The translations under genes were made by a program, and so were the position numbers. This document shows, in pieces, positions 22,946 to 35,891 of a DNA stretch of 64,000 nt. The notes under the pieces are model-generated. The model was not told the origin of the DNA. It searched no databases and worked only from the letters and a program-made list of their open reading frames with translations. The DNA lies in contig CM033116.1 in NCBI GenBank assembly GCA_019321725.1, positions 12,418,841 to 12,482,840 of the forward strand. The letters are read 5' to 3'. Source of the DNA: Paulownia fortunei. Taxonomy: Eukaryota > Streptophyta > Magnoliopsida > Lamiales > Paulowniaceae. How positions within the stretch are numbered: position 1 is the stretch's first letter; the number at the start of each line of letters is the position of its first letter.

Positions 22946-24474
22946 ATTTCTCAACTTAAATATATGATAAAATCACCTAATTGATGTGTTATAACTCTTA
23001 TAACAGTTCTCTAAATCCTAAACATCAATTTTACCATAGATATGTTGAAACATGCCAAGAAGTAAAATGGAACATATTTTGCATCTTCTATTTTCCTTGT
23101 TGTCACATTAAGTTTCATAGTAATTTTAGCATCATTTGGCGTATTTATTCACTCTAAACTTTATACCATACTTAGATAACATATAAAAACATATAACTAC
23201 CATATAATTGCAAAAACTTATGGATTTAGCTCCCCTAATTCAGTCTCCTTCACAACACACCAAAATAGATTTTGCTACTTTGGCAGTTTGAGTGTTTCTC
23301 CAATATCATGCTCTATTTTAATTTCTAACCGATCCAAATTCATTCCAATAATCTTAAATCATATATGGACATATGAATGGTAATAATTATAGGTTTTATT
23401 TAACATACCATACACTTTTAAAGCCTAAAATATAAGAAAAGAGTAAGGTGACAATTTCTGCCACAAGTATTTCCTATTTAGTGTTTGTCACCAAAAACCC
23501 TTTCTTTGTGCACCAAAGTCTAACTAAAAACTTCTTAACACTTTTATGAGAGATATTGAAAGCTTAATAAACAGTAAACCCATTCAAAATAATCTGAAAA
23601 CCAAAGGCAAAACTGTAGATAAGTGTTACCTATACAGATTTTGAGGTTAAACTTGATGGTAATCACTTCTCATTTGCTTTTCTTGCTTTTATTTCAACTT
23701 GGAATCAATTTGGAGCACTTGGAGACCTTAAGGTGTGTGTTTGGAAGCTGAAAATAGCTGAAATGAGGGTCTTCTCATGGCTTAGGGGTGAAGGGTTTGA
23801 GGTGTTAGCTTAAGCTTAATAAGAAAGCATGAGGTAGCAAAGCTTGAGGTGTCAAATGATGGTTTAAATATGATATTATACACAACTTATACAACTCTAA
23901 TATGGTGTTTCTCAATATTTATTTCTTTATTTACAACCTATTTTAATTTCCTTATGATCAGATAATAAATTATACCCTAATTTCTTAACCGTTCATTCGA
24001 TCTTTAAATCGATTGACATCCGATTCTTAAATAGATTGTCTAATTTTCATTTCTAAAATCATATTCACATATGGCCCTTGAAATATGATACTTAAATCAA
24101 ATTAAATCATGTTTAATATCCCAAGTATTATTAGTTTATGGATGTGTATACCTTTAAAACACCTTGATCTAGTTGAATCGAAACATATTAGCTTACTAGT
24201 AATACCTTTAATTACTTCTAAAATTATAACATATAATCTATGAATATCCAATAGATTGAACAATCTATTATTTGTCTTATCTAAATATTGAGTTTCTTAA
24301 TTAGGTTATAAGATCCCAATCACTAATATCATGTGATAACATTAGAGGTTTAATGATTAAGAATGCTATATAAGATGTCATGTACATGTTAATGCAAATT
24401 AGCATATAAGTAGCATGTAATGCATGAATCACATTGGCCAAGTGAGTAGTGTGAGGATTGGGTATTACAGGTTA

Positions 24475-25691
24475 GATTAGTAGGTCTGGTATATTTTCTA
24501 CCGAGCAACTCATTCACTTTGACATTGCCTTTACCAATGATTTTCAGAATCATGGAATCGCTAATCAATATCTGCTTGGATTCTTTAATGAGACCTTGGC
24601 TTCTTTGCTTGATCAGTAGCTTTATTGTTATTACACTACTCTAGTACTCAATCAACAATAGTCAAGACTACATCCAACATTTGGATGAAGTTTTACATCT
24701 AAATAGTCTCTTCTGCAGCATACGATGTTGCAATATATTCAATCTTGGTGGTGGAATCTATAGTTGTTACAACTTGGAACTCTTTCCATCTTATCGACCC
24801 ACCATTTAGGATGAACATGAATCTATACATAGACTTTGAGTCATCTTCATTAGACTAAAAACTAGATAAAGCATCCCAGTTTCAAATCTCTATAACCGTA
24901 CTCCATGAAGCGATCCTTAGTACTTTGTAAATACTTAAGGATCATCTCTAGGCTTTTTGGTGCTCTTGGTTGGATTAGATTGATATTTGCTCATGACACT
25001 CATATCATTTATCATGTCTCGTACATAGATTTGCATATTATGATTCCTAGTGTGAATTCATAAAGTATTTGAGTCATTTTTTCTCTTTCTTCTAGAAGTC
25101 TTTGGGTACATGGCCTTTGAAAAAGAGAAAACCTATAACTCATAGGCAAGAATCTCTTCTTGTATTCCATAATGCTAAACTTTTTTAGCATCTATATACA
25201 TGTATTTGGGATAGTTCAAGCATCCTCTTGGATCTATCTCTATAGATCTAATCCCTAATTCTTAGGACATTTCTCCCAAATCCTACATGGAGAACTTAGT
25301 AGACGAAAAGTTTTAGTTGATTGTAATATTCCTACATCATCCTTATTAGTAGAATGTAGTCAATGTAAAGTACAAAAAACATCACCTAGCTCCCACTAAC
25401 CTATTTTTACATACTTGGTTCTTCAACATTCTTAAGGAAACAAACTATTTCATTATTTTTTATGAATCAGATATTCTAGAAGGAACATCTATTTGAGTCC
25501 AAAAAATGGACTCTAAAGCTTGCAAACTTTTTGCTTGCTTCTTTTTTGGATATGAAGGCCTCAAGCTGCTTCATATAGATCTTCTTCCTCAATATTCTCA
25601 TCTCGTCATATCTTGCAGTCACAATATGCAAATATAGCTAGAGAAATTTAAATGGACTTTAGCATCGTATCTGATAAAATGTTTTCTCAAT
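24475..25691 (-). pseudogene. Copia family A RNase H and reverse transcriptase fragment
   Basis: Resumes the internal region interrupted at 19951. On the minus strand, RNase H-like sequence (24475-25150) is colinear with 42190-42735, and RT sequence follows to 25691. The catalytic region around 25340-25365 still reads as a decayed YxDDILLI motif, followed by ACAATCAACTAAA. Numerous stops and frameshifts are present. It is truncated at 25691 by the LTR of the next element. Bases 25209-25273 are the 65 bp absent from the related chimeric copy at 41985-44683. Confidence 0.8.
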
Positions 25692-28036
25692 TGTCACGTC
25701 TACTGGTATTTTCTTAAATTATATATATGCGGAATTTAAATACGAACAAAGTTTACTCTTTAAAAATGCGGAAGATTTAAAACTTTCTTTGCTTAAAGAA
25801 AAACTAGGAATAATCATTTAACACTTATAAAATACCAAGTTTTCAAAACTCCATGTAACAGAAACAAAAAAAAATTAATTTCAAAACATTATCCTCTCAA
25901 AATCATGAGGAAGTAAAACTAATAATAAACATGTCTAAAGGTTCTAAAACTGAAAGTTTATTTAATAACGTAAGACAATGGGCAAGTCACTGTGTTGGGC
26001 CATCTCTGTCCATCTCCTAGATGTCGTCACCTGAATATATATATATATATATAATACGAAATAAGCTTTCAAAAAGTTCAGTAAGTAACCCATGCATGAA
26101 TGCATGCTCATTAATGCTTGTTGTGTAAAACCTTATCAAGTATCCCCCCGTTTTTGTTTTTGAAAATGTAAAAAGGTTTAATTTGAAAACCTTGGACTTG
26201 GACATCAACTTAAAAAAAAAACTTTGAACTTAAATCTTTGACTTGGAAACATTAAACTTGAACATTTTTGTAGAAACTTTTGAATCTTTCATTTCATTAA
26301 CCTAGTCACGAGCTCACTTAGTGAGACATCTAGCTGATAAGGGATGCAATGGGCCTAGTTATTTGGAATCAGAAATACATATATACCGGTATAAGTACTT
26401 TTATTTTTCCGTAAGCGGTACATTAATATTAACATTAAACATTACATTTGGCCATAAAGGCCCTTGATCGGAATGCCGGTGCCTCGCGCCTATTTTCCAC
26501 TCACACCTTTCTCAGTATCAATGTACACTCGACTAAACATTTGGCAATAAAATATTTAGAGTACATGTATCTTTCAAAAATAGACTCGCATGCTCGTGTC
26601 ACCTTCTAAGCTTAACTTAATCATGCATCGTATTTGTTGACATGATATGCAAGTGCAATAACAGTATAAGGATAATAAATGCACATAACTTAAAGTATCA
26701 ACACATAATCACACACGTATCATCACTTAAGCACATAATTGCATATATGGAACTAGGGTTACTTACCTTTCAAGCCCTAAACCAACTAGAATTCTATCGA
26801 ATAAGTAGCCATCCAATGTTGTCATTCAAAAATCCTATTACAATTCACTTAGTCATTAAAATGAGTCCTAACATCATATGTCAACATTAAATGAATACCG
26901 AAAGAACTACTCACTATATACTAGGGTCTCAACACATTTACTTGATTAAAATCGAACTTTGGAGTATAACATGATATGAAAATATTTTTTTTGCCTCTAC
27001 GAACCAAGGATAAATGATAACTGAGCTTATGACCTTGGGTTAACAACCACGATTCGAAAGACCTTGTTTTCTTTAAAAGTAACGTAGAAAAATCAAGATT
27101 TGATAAAACAGAGTTAAGTAAAAACTAGGTTTACGTGAAAAATACCCTTACCTTTGAAAAACCTTGCAGTAGACTATAAAACTCGTTCTTCCTCACCTAT
27201 CTAGCGTTGTAAAGATGCTAACTTTGGGTTTGTAGAGGGTGGAAGGGTGGTTTGTGCATGCAACTTGAGTGGAGAACGAGAGAAGAAGAAAACTTCTTAC
27301 TTGTAGCCAATTTTTTGGAGTAGTAGAAGAATCGGATTTTTTTTTTGTCTTCAACTTTATTTTATATGGTGGCTATAAAAAATAGGTCAAAACTAATATT
27401 AACCCCACATATTAATTTGGTTATTTGGAAAGTCTAACTTTCCTAACAAACTAATTCCTTATCATACCAAAATTCCCTCTTCCTTCTATCTTTAATGGCC
27501 AAAAAATATGGACTCTAATTGGCTATCAATTTTCGGCCCCTCTCTCCCCCAGATACATTGAACCTATCCCATAAATTCAATCTTGATATCCAAATACATT
27601 GAACCTATCCCATAAATTCAATCTTGATATCTTATATTAATTTTAAATAAGAGAAACTATGTATATATATATTTAATTTAATTCTTCTAATATTCCAAGT
27701 GGGCTTCTACTAATGAGCCATTTTTAAGTTGAGCTTCGACTTCAACATACACATTAATTAATTCAATTAATTAATAAGTCTAAGTTCATTTAATTGACCC
27801 AATCAATTAATTAACTCACTCCAAATTAGATTTCCAATTTTATTTGGTTCAATCAAATAATCATATTATTTAATTAAATAATTAACTTATCTAATTTAGA
27901 TTAATTTAATTCTTAATTAATTAATCCAATTAATTAATTATATCTAACTAATCTTAAGCTAGGCAATTATATATGAAATGTAACAAAGTTTTTGATGAAA
28001 TTAATAGGAAATGAGTGTGAAATTAGGGTCTTTACA
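25692..28036 (-). repeat. 3' LTR of Tekay-type family 1
   Basis: Minus-strand start TGTAAAGACCC at 28036, end at TGTCACGTC (plus strand) 25692; 2,345 bp. The polypurine tract AGGGGAAAGAAC lies at 28037-28048 on the minus strand. It is colinear throughout with 33648-35891, with scattered substitutions and small indels. It contains a 41-bp tandem duplication at 27553-27635 that is single in the other LTR. Confidence 0.88.
27553..27635. repeat. 41-bp tandem duplication within LTR
   Basis: ATACATTGAACCTATCCCAT begins at 27553 and again at 27594. The equivalent region of the 5' LTR (about 35503-35545) has one copy, so the duplication arose after insertion. Confidence 0.85.
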
Positions 28037-28146
28037 GTTCTTTCCCCTCTTATAAAAGTTTTATCCTTGAAACTTGACTCCATTCTACCCAAGACAAACA
28101 AAAGTCAATCAAATAGATTGGTGTATCGGGTTCACATCTCGTCCTC

Positions 28147-28497
28147 TCATTCCCAAGTAGGTTCTTCGACCACATGATTCCTCAATAGCACTTTGACCAA
28201 AGTCATCAATTTCCTCCTCAATTCCTTGGTTGCTCTGTTCAAAACCTCTACTAGAAATTCATCATATGTCAAATCCTCACGAAGGTCTAAAGATTCGTAA
28301 CTCAAAATATATGAAGGATCCGGAATGCACTTCTTCAACATCGATACATGGAATAAATTATAGACTCCTGACAGTGCTGGTGGTAGGGTAACTCTATATG
28401 CCAAGTTGTCGACCCGGTCTAAAATCTCAAAAGAACCTATATATCTCGAATTGAGCTTTCTTTTCTTGCCAAACCTCATCACGCCCTTCATCGGCAC
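28147..28497 (-). pseudogene. Integrase C-terminus and chromodomain-like tail, family 1
   Basis: A 116-residue open piece contains the conserved PMKGVMRFGK box, RYIGSFEILDRV, NLFHVSMLKKC and a diverged tail ending VKVLLRNHVVEEPTWE, the region that in Tekay/Del elements forms the CHD/CR-type chromodomain. It precedes the polypurine tract and 3' LTR as expected. Confidence 0.8.
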
Positions 28498-29630
28498 AGC
28501 CTCAAGAAAACCATGTCGCCTACTGTGAACTCCAACGGCTTTCTCCTTCTATCAGCATAACTCTTTTACCGACTTTAAGCTATCTTCATTCTTTGTCCTA
28601 TCTTCTTGACAATCTCAGCGGTCTGTTGTACCAACTCAGGACCTATTAACTTTCTCTTGCCGACCTCATCCTAATATACCAAAGATCGACACTTTCTTCC
28701 ATAAAGAGCTTCATATAGTGCCATACCGATAGATGCTTGGTAGCTATCGTTGTAGAAGAACTCTTCTAATGGCAAAATCTCATCCCATGCGCTACCAAAA
28801 TTGATTATGCAAACTCAAAGCATATCCTTGAGTGTTTGTATCATCCCCTCCAATTGACCATCTATTTGGGGATGGAAGGCCGTACTAAATCTCAATTATG
28901 TGCCCATAGCATGATGTAGACTCTTCCAAAAGTTTGACGTGAACTTAGGATCTCGGTCAGATACGATGGATATTGGCACTCTATGTAGTCTCACTATCTC
29001 TATTATGTATATCTCCGCATACCTCTCCATGTTATAAGTCATCTTTACCGGCAAGAAATGCACCAACTTGGTGAGATGATCCATGATAACCCACATGGAG
29101 TTGTAGCCCTTCCTTGTCCTTAGCAATCCTACCACAAAATCCATACCAACTCTTTCCCACTTCCACTCGAGAATCATGAGGGGCTGCAGCAAACCAGAAT
29201 GTCCCTGATGTTCAGCCTTAACTTGCTGACAAGTCAAACACTTCTGTACATATGCTGCTATGTCCCTCTTCATGCCTATCCAAGAAAAATGTTTACTTAG
29301 GTCTCGCGTTATCTTCGTACTCCCAGGTTGAATGGAGTATGGGGTGTTATGAGCTTCTCTCATAATTTTGAGTTTTAACTGCTCATCATTCAAAATTGTG
29401 AGTCTGCTTCCCAGTCAAAGAGCTTTATCCAAGGTGATTATGTAGTCAATTCTCTTCTCTTCAGTTACCTCTGTTGGAATCTTAGTCAATTGTGGATCAG
29501 TCAACTGGGTAGCCTTGATCCTTTCCACAATCATCGACTGAACTATCAACATAACGAGATAACCCAACTTCTCTTGCAGGACTATCTCCAACTCGAGACT
29601 CTGAATATCCCTCAAGATTGATGACTGCAC
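28498..29630 (-). pseudogene. Integrase, family 1 (broken)
   Basis: 29393-28896 contains the zinc-binding part (H...H...CLTCQQVKAEHQG), the core with MDFVVGLL and the second catalytic Asp in SIVSDRDPKFTSNFW; it ends at GT before the third catalytic residue. 28895-28498 is a continuation in other frames. 29630-29415 covers the spacer between RNase H and integrase. Stops and frameshifts prevent a full protein. Confidence 0.8.
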
Positions 29631-29639
29631 TAATCATAA

Positions 29640-30113
29640 GGTAGAAATCACTCATTGCCCCTTTCGACTTAGGGCGTCTACTACTACATCAGCTTTACCC
29701 AAATGGTAATTAATAACACAGTCGTAGTCCTTTACCAACTCAAGCCATCTATGCTACCTCTTGTTCAACTCCTTTTGTGTGAAAAAGTATTTGAGGCTCT
29801 TGTAATCAGTGTAAATCTCACACTGAGCCCCATATAGATATTGCCTTCAAATCTTCAAGGCAAAAACTACTGCTGCCAGCTTAAAATCATACGTCGGATA
29901 ATTCTTCTCATAATCCTTCAACTATCTAGAGGCATAGGTAATTACTTTTTCGTGTTGTATAAGAACACATCCTAAGCCCTTCAGCGATGCATCGTTGTAG
30001 ATGATGAATCCCTTTGTCCCACTCGGAAGTGACAAAACTAGAGTCGACGTTAGCCTCTTTTTCAACTTGGCAAAACTCTGTTTAAATTTATCATCCCACA
30101 AAAAACTTAACAC
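29640..30113 (-). pseudogene. RNase H, family 1 (broken)
   Basis: The minus-strand piece 30113-29922 holds the start of RNase H (SGTKGFIIYNDASLKGLGCVLIQ). Interrupted sequence to 29640 matches the [15 protein letters not shown] and YHPGKA-equivalent region, with stops near 29920 and 29740. The frame is lost within the domain. Confidence 0.7.
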
Positions 30114-30126
30114 TCTTCCTCATCAA

Positions 30127-31084
30127 TTATGTCAGTAGGGCAGAGATCTTGGAAAATCCTTCAACAAATCTTTGGTAATACACGACCAAACCCAAAAAGT
30201 TGCGGACTTCACCCATACTAGTAGGAGTTGGCCAGTTCTGTACTGTTTCTATATTGCTGGGATCTACAAATATCCCATTCTTCGAAATGATGTGTCCCAG
30301 GAAAAGAACACAATCTACCCAAATCATACTTCTTGAATTTAGCAGAAAGCTATTTTTCTCTTAGCCTTTGAAGGACCATTCTTAGATGCTGCTCATGTTC
30401 TTCTTTGGTCTGTGAATAAATCAAAATGTTGTCAATGAAAATGATGACAAACTTATCCAAATAGTCAGAGAACACCCGATTCATTAAGTCCATAAAAGCT
30501 GCAGGAGCATTCGTTAAATTAAAAGGCATGACTAGGAACTCGTAGTGTCCATATCTAAATCGAAAAGCTGTCTTGGCAATATCTTCATCTTGAATCCTAA
30601 GCTGATGGTATCCAGACCTCAGATCTATCTTTAAGATATAACCGACACCTTGAAGTTGATTGAATAGTTCCTCAATCCTCGATAGTGGACATTTGTTCTT
30701 TATCATTACCTTGTTTAATTCTCTGTAGTCAATGTACAACCTCATTGACCCGTCCTTATTTTTCATGAACAAGATTGGTGCACCCTATGGCAAAAAACTT
30801 GGCCTGATGAATCCTTTATCCAAAAGATCTTGCAACTGCTCCTTAAGTTCTGCCGGAGCCATACGATATGGTGCCTTTAAGATAGGCGTTGTCCCAGACA
30901 GCAACTCGATCATGAATTTAACTTCTCTCTCTGGTGGAACTCCTGAAAGTTCATCTAGAAAAACATCTGGATATTCGCTAACAATTGGAATCTGGTCCAA
31001 GGAAGGACTCTGCTCTATAACCTTAATGATCATCACTAGGTACGCTTTGCAACCCTTATTCAACATCTTATGGGCCTTCATCAT
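30127..31084 (-). pseudogene. Reverse transcriptase, family 1 (broken, FIDN catalytic box)
   Basis: 31084-30785 covers the fingers ([20 protein letters not shown]). 30772-30350 covers the palm ([32 protein letters not shown]) and the catalytic box, here [11 protein letters not shown]: the second Asp of the usual DD pair is Asn. 30327-30127 covers the thumb ([30 protein letters not shown]). A short gap with a stop lies near 30780. Both the frame breaks and the altered active site argue against activity. Confidence 0.85.
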
Positions 31085-31171
31085 AGAGATGACGGGAATG
31101 GTTGATTTGGCCTTGACTCCTTGGACGATGATATGAGTGTCGTATGGAGAAGTGAGGACTACTTTTTTACC

Positions 31172-31438
31172 TCAATAGTTGATCATGGCAAAATTCTTGG
31201 ACAACCAATCTATACCAAAAATGACATCGAAATCTTGGATATTCAATACAATAAGATCTATCGACAAAGGCTTCTCTCTAACTATAACAAGGCAGTCTGA
31301 TAGGATCAGGTTCGAGGTCATAACAGTACCCAAAGGGGTCGACATACTATAGAAAATGTCAGACTGGGAGATAGGTTTTAGAAGGCTTTTGGCAAAATTA
31401 GAGCTCACGAAGGAGTGAGAGGCTCCCGAATCAAACAA
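31172..31438 (-). pseudogene. Aspartic protease, family 1
   Basis: The open piece begins within the active site (MFDSGASHSFVSSNFA) and ends with DVIFGIDWLSKNFAMINY, matching the FDSGATHSF and ILGMDWL landmarks of gypsy proteases. It lies between gag and RT. Confidence 0.8.
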
Positions 31439-31439
31439 G

Positions 31440-32660
31440 ACATTGGCAAACTTACCTTACACATTCAATACACCTAAATGATAAATAATATATTCACATA
31501 CTGGCATGCAAGGATAGAATAAATGAAAGTTTCAAGAACGTAAAGAGATGAATCAAAGTATTACTCATCACCACCGTAGTAGCTTTTTCAGCTTCTTGTT
31601 GAGTCATTGTATAAACACGAGCTTAGGTGGTTATTGTATAAACACCGATGTGCCTTGGCTTCTGGTAATGAAAGCACACTCCTTTGCCCTGAAGACATTC
31701 TCACCGGTAAGACTTGCCACATTTAGGGCGTGCGGCGGTAGCCTGTTTGTTCTGTTGAGTGCCCTGAGCACCTTTATGGAAATCCTTCTTTTTCTGCCCA
31801 TTCCATGTCTTGTGGATTCCACTCTTTGCTTTAAGTCCGCTAGACTAAACTCTGAGCTCCTCTTTACTAAGCTTCTGTACCCTTTCCACTAGTAGGGCCT
31901 TGTTGATCACCTCTCTGTAAGAATATAACTCCAACAGCACCACAAGTTTGATTTGGGACCTAAGTCCCTCCTCGAATCTCCTAGCTCGGTGTTCCTTCAT
32001 TGCAACCAAGTTTGGAGCAAACTTCACTAGTTTGACGAACTCAGCTTCATACTCTGTGATGGAGTGTATATTCTACACCAAGTGCATGAATTCTCATTCC
32101 TTTTGTTGCTGTATGCTTCGGGGAAAGTACTTCTCATAAAATTCCCTGGTGAACATCTCCCAGGTGAATGGGCAATCATAATCCTCATGTTGTCTCTGCA
32201 CCATACGCCACCAGTCGTTGGCCTCTCTTTTTAGTACGAATGTTGCAAAGTTGACCTTCTTAGCATCCGTGCAGTCCATGACCGAGAAGATCTTCTATAT
32301 CTCTATCAACCATCCTTCAGTTTCTACAGGGTCTACTGTGCTCGAAAAGGATTATGGGGCTAGTCTCATAAACTCTGAGATACAGTTCCTCTTTGGGGCC
32401 TCAACACGTCTAGGTTGGTTAGCTTGCCCAAGCACGGCTAAGGCCTGCATGAAGGCCTTAACAGTCAAAGATATTCTCTAAGGAGCGATAGGGATGTTCT
32501 CGTCATTCCTAGCACGTGAGGTCTCTTCTTGATTAGTCGAGCGAGTAGGGCAGACCATTGTTCTTGACTAAAAATTAACTTCAATCTGCGAGGTTCTATA
32601 GCACTAGGCACTAAGCATAACTTATGTTTCGAGTGATGCGACTCACTTAACATTTAGTAC
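31440..32660 (-). pseudogene. gag, family 1 (broken)
   Basis: The minus-strand pieces 32279-32094 (KVNFATFVLKREANDWWRM, FTREFYEKYFP) and 32027-1845 of the same thousand (GLRSQIKLVVLLELYSYREVINKALLVE) match the retrotransposon gag domain of Tekay elements. 31822-31631 lies where the zinc knuckle is expected. Several stops are present. The start region near 32653 is poorly conserved. Confidence 0.75.
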
Positions 32661-33647
32661 TTCTATAAAACTAGGTGGTATCACGCATGATAAAATAAGA
32701 AAAATATAACTCATACTCACTAAGCAAATAACATGTCATCATATTTATTTCAAAAATACGCAAAGCTTCAAGTGTTACATAAAAGGAATTTTGTTTCAAA
32801 TAACTACTCGTCAACCTTCTCCTCTATCTAACTCCTAATGTGAACATTCTGATTAGAACAAGGATTGATTATAACCTTTGAGAATAGATTCTCTTGTGAA
32901 CTAGTGAACTATTTCCCCTCAGACTAAACCTCAAGTTTCAACGACTAAAAGTTAGGAACATCGTCTTCTTAGCTTGCTTTCGTGTCTCTTTTTCCCATTT
33001 CACAAACATGGTTTCCATTATCATAGAAACTCTATAGTTCCTTTCTACTTGATCCTGTGTCTCGTCAAATGTCTTTTGTAATGTAGGGGGTAGTGACTCC
33101 TTCCATATTGCTATCTCTCGTAACCTAGGTTGAGTCTTGTGGCTTATGAATGCTAGGTGATCACTCATCCATCTCATCTCCTTGAAATGTTGGGGCAAGG
33201 TGTGATACGGTCTCATAAGTCATGAATTCATATGTTCTGTTTGAATGCTCTCTCAATTCCTTCTTAGCTAGGGTTCTAATAAGCCTCATACCTACACAAT
33301 TAACGTCTATTTATGAGAAACGAGTAATCATGATTACGATGGTACATCATGCATTAATTCTTACTAGCGTGATTAGTTTTTTTTACTATCCCAACCAACT
33401 ACCAAATATGATCTCAATCATATAGAATCACCTTAACAGATAGGCAGTATAATTGTGCAAGACACAACATATAAACAATTTAAATACTTAAATAAATAAT
33501 AGCTTACAATCTCAAATACTTACCAGGTGACAGAGGAGAACATGCTCGCAGCACGACTCATAGCCCAAAACTTCTTTTTTTTTAAAAAAAAAAAATTTAG
33601 GGTCTACAGAACCGATTTGAAAACCTGGGCGCTCTAATACTGCAAAA
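32661..33647 (-). other. Leader/primer-site region, family 1
   Basis: Between gag and the 5' LTR. On the minus strand the bases next to the LTR (33647 downward) read TTTTGCAGTATTAGAGCGCC, a degraded form of the initiator-Met-tRNA primer site TGGTATCAGAGC. An open frame at 33216-32938 has no recognisable domain. Confidence 0.55.
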
Positions 33648-35891
33648 TGTTGTGCCTACTGGTATTTTCTTAAATTTATATATGTAGAATTTAAATATGA
33701 ACAGAGTTTACTCTTTCAAAATGCGGAAGATTTAGAACTTTCTTTGCTTAAAAAACTAGGAATAATCATTTAACACTTATAAAATACCCAATCCTCAAAA
33801 CTCCATATAACGGAAATGGAAAAGAGTTTAATTTCAAAACATTATCCTCTCAAAATCTTGGGGAAGTGAAACCTATAATAAACATGTCTAAAGGTTCTAA
33901 AACTAGAAGTTCATTTAATAATGTAAATGGGTAAGTCACTGAGTTGGGTCATCTCCGTCCATCTCCTGGATGTCATCACCTAAAAATATATATATAATAC
34001 GGAATGAGCTTTCCACAAGCTCAGTAAGTAACCCATGTATGAATGCATGCCCATGAATGCTTATTGTGTAGAAACTTATCAAGTATCCCCTCTTTTTGTT
34101 TTCTTTTGTAAACATAAAAAGGTTTTAATATGAAAACCTTGGACTTGGACATCAACTTAAAAAAAAAAACTTTGAACTTAAATCTTCGACTGGGAAATAT
34201 TGAACTTGAACATTTTTGTGGAAACTTTTGAATCTTTTATTTTATTGACCTAGTCACGAGCTCACTTGGTGAGATATCTAGCTGATCAGAGATGCAATGG
34301 AGCCTAATTATTTGGAACCAGACACATATATATACCAGTATAAGTACTTTCATTTTGCCGCAAGCGGCACATTAATATTAGCATTAAACATTACATTTGG
34401 CCATAAAGGCCCTTGATTGGAATGCGGTCCCCCGCATCCATTTCCCACTCACACCCTTCTCAGCATCAATGTACACTCGACTTAATGTTTGGAAACAAAA
34501 AATTTAGGGTACATGTTTCTTTCGAAAATACTCGCATGCTCATGTCACATTCTAAGCTTAACTTTAATCATGCATCGTATTTGTTAACATGATATGCAAG
34601 TGCAATGACAGTATAAGGATAATAAACGTACACAACTTAAAGCATCAACATATAATCACACACGTATCATCACTTAGGCACATAATTGCATGTATGAAAC
34701 TAGGGTGGGGTTACTTACCTTTCGAGCTCTAAACCAACTAGAATTCTATCAACTAAGTGGCCATCCAACGCTATCATTCACAAATCCTATTACAATTCAC
34801 TTAATCATTAAAATGAGTCCTAACATCATATGTCAATGTTAAATGAATACCAAAAGAACTACTCACTAGATACTAGGGTCTCGATAAATTTACTTGATTA
34901 AAATCAAACTTTAGAGTATAACATGATAGGGAAATATTTTTTTTACCTCTACGAACCAAGGATAAATGATAACTGAGCTTATGACCTTGGATTAACAACC
35001 ACGATTCGAAAGGCCTTGTTTCCTTTAAAAGTAACATAGAAAAATCAAGATTTGATAAAACGGAGTAAGTAAAAACTAGGTTTTCATGAAAAATACCCTT
35101 ACCTTAGAAAAACCTTGAAGTAGACCGTAAAACTCGTTCTTCCTCGCCTATCTAGAGTTGTAAAGATGCTAACTTTGGGTTTGCAGAGGGTGGAAGGGTG
35201 GTTTGTGCATGCAAATTGAGTGGAGAAAGAGAGAAGAAGAAAACTTCTTGCCTGTGGCCAATTTTTTGTAGTAGTAGAAGAATTGATTTTTTTTTTGTCT
35301 TCAATTTTATTTTATATGGTGGCTACAAAAATTAGGTCAAAACTAATATTAACCCTATATATTAATTAGGTTATTTGGAAAGTCTAACTTTCCTAACAAA
35401 CCAATTCTACATCATACCAAAATTCCCTCTTCTTTCTATCTTTAATGGCCAAAAAATATGGACTCTAATTGGCCATCAATTTTCGGCCCCTCTCTCCTCT
35501 AGATACATTGAACCTATCCCATAAATTCAATGTTGATATCTTAGATCAATTTTAAATAAGAAAAATTATATATATATATATATTTTTTAATTTAATTATT
35601 CTAATATTCCAAGTTAGCTTCTACTAATGAGACATTAATTAATTCAATTAATTAATAAGCCCAAGTTCATTTAATTAACCCAATCAATTAATTAACTCAC
35701 TCCAAATTAGATTTTTAATTTTATTGGGTTCAATTAAATAATTATGTTATTTAATTGAATAATTAACTCATCCAATTTAGATTAGGTTAATTAATCTAAT
35801 TAATTAATTATATCCAACTAATCTTAAGCTAGTCAATTATATATGAAATGTAACAAAGTTGATGAAATTAATAGGAAATGAATGTGAAATT
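33648..35891 (-). repeat. 5' LTR of Tekay-type family 1 (outer end truncated)
   Basis: Colinear with 25692-28036 from TGTTGTGCCTACTGG to GTGTGAAATT at 35891. The final 12-13 bases present at 28024-28036 (the LTR terminus) are missing, and sequence switches to plus-strand copia. The two LTRs differ by scattered substitutions and short indels, consistent with an old insertion. Confidence 0.85.

Larger units (their letters stand above)
19957..24469 (-). mobile_element. Solo LTR of Tekay-type gypsy (family 2) with nested insertion
   Basis: On the minus strand it starts TGTAATACCC at 24469 and ends GTTGTGACA at 19957. It is flanked by a perfect 5-bp duplication, GGTTA, at 19952-19956 and 24470-24474. 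Blocks are colinear with the LTR at 46976-49860, for example the CTTAAGGTGTGTGTTTGGAA region (23730 here, 47700 there in opposite orientation) and the CACTCAGTAAGTG region (20398 here, 49425 there). After removing the nested 1,610-bp element and one duplication its length is about 2,898 bp, against 2,885 bp for the other copy. No internal domains are present, so it is a solo LTR inserted in copia family A. Confidence 0.9.
25692..35891 (-). mobile_element. Tekay/Del-type Ty3/gypsy element (family 1), two LTRs, decayed
   Basis: Minus-strand order: 5' LTR (35891-33648), degenerate primer site, leader, gag, protease, RT, RNase H, integrase, chromodomain-type tail, polypurine tract, 3' LTR (28036-25692). 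The integrase C-terminus (PMKGVMRFGKKRKLNSRYIG) and the FHVSMLKK box place it in the Tekay/Del branch of chromoviruses. Every domain has stops or frameshifts. The 5' LTR lacks its outermost bases, and its outer flank is not the same copia strand as at 25691, so the locus has rearranged since insertion. Confidence 0.88.
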
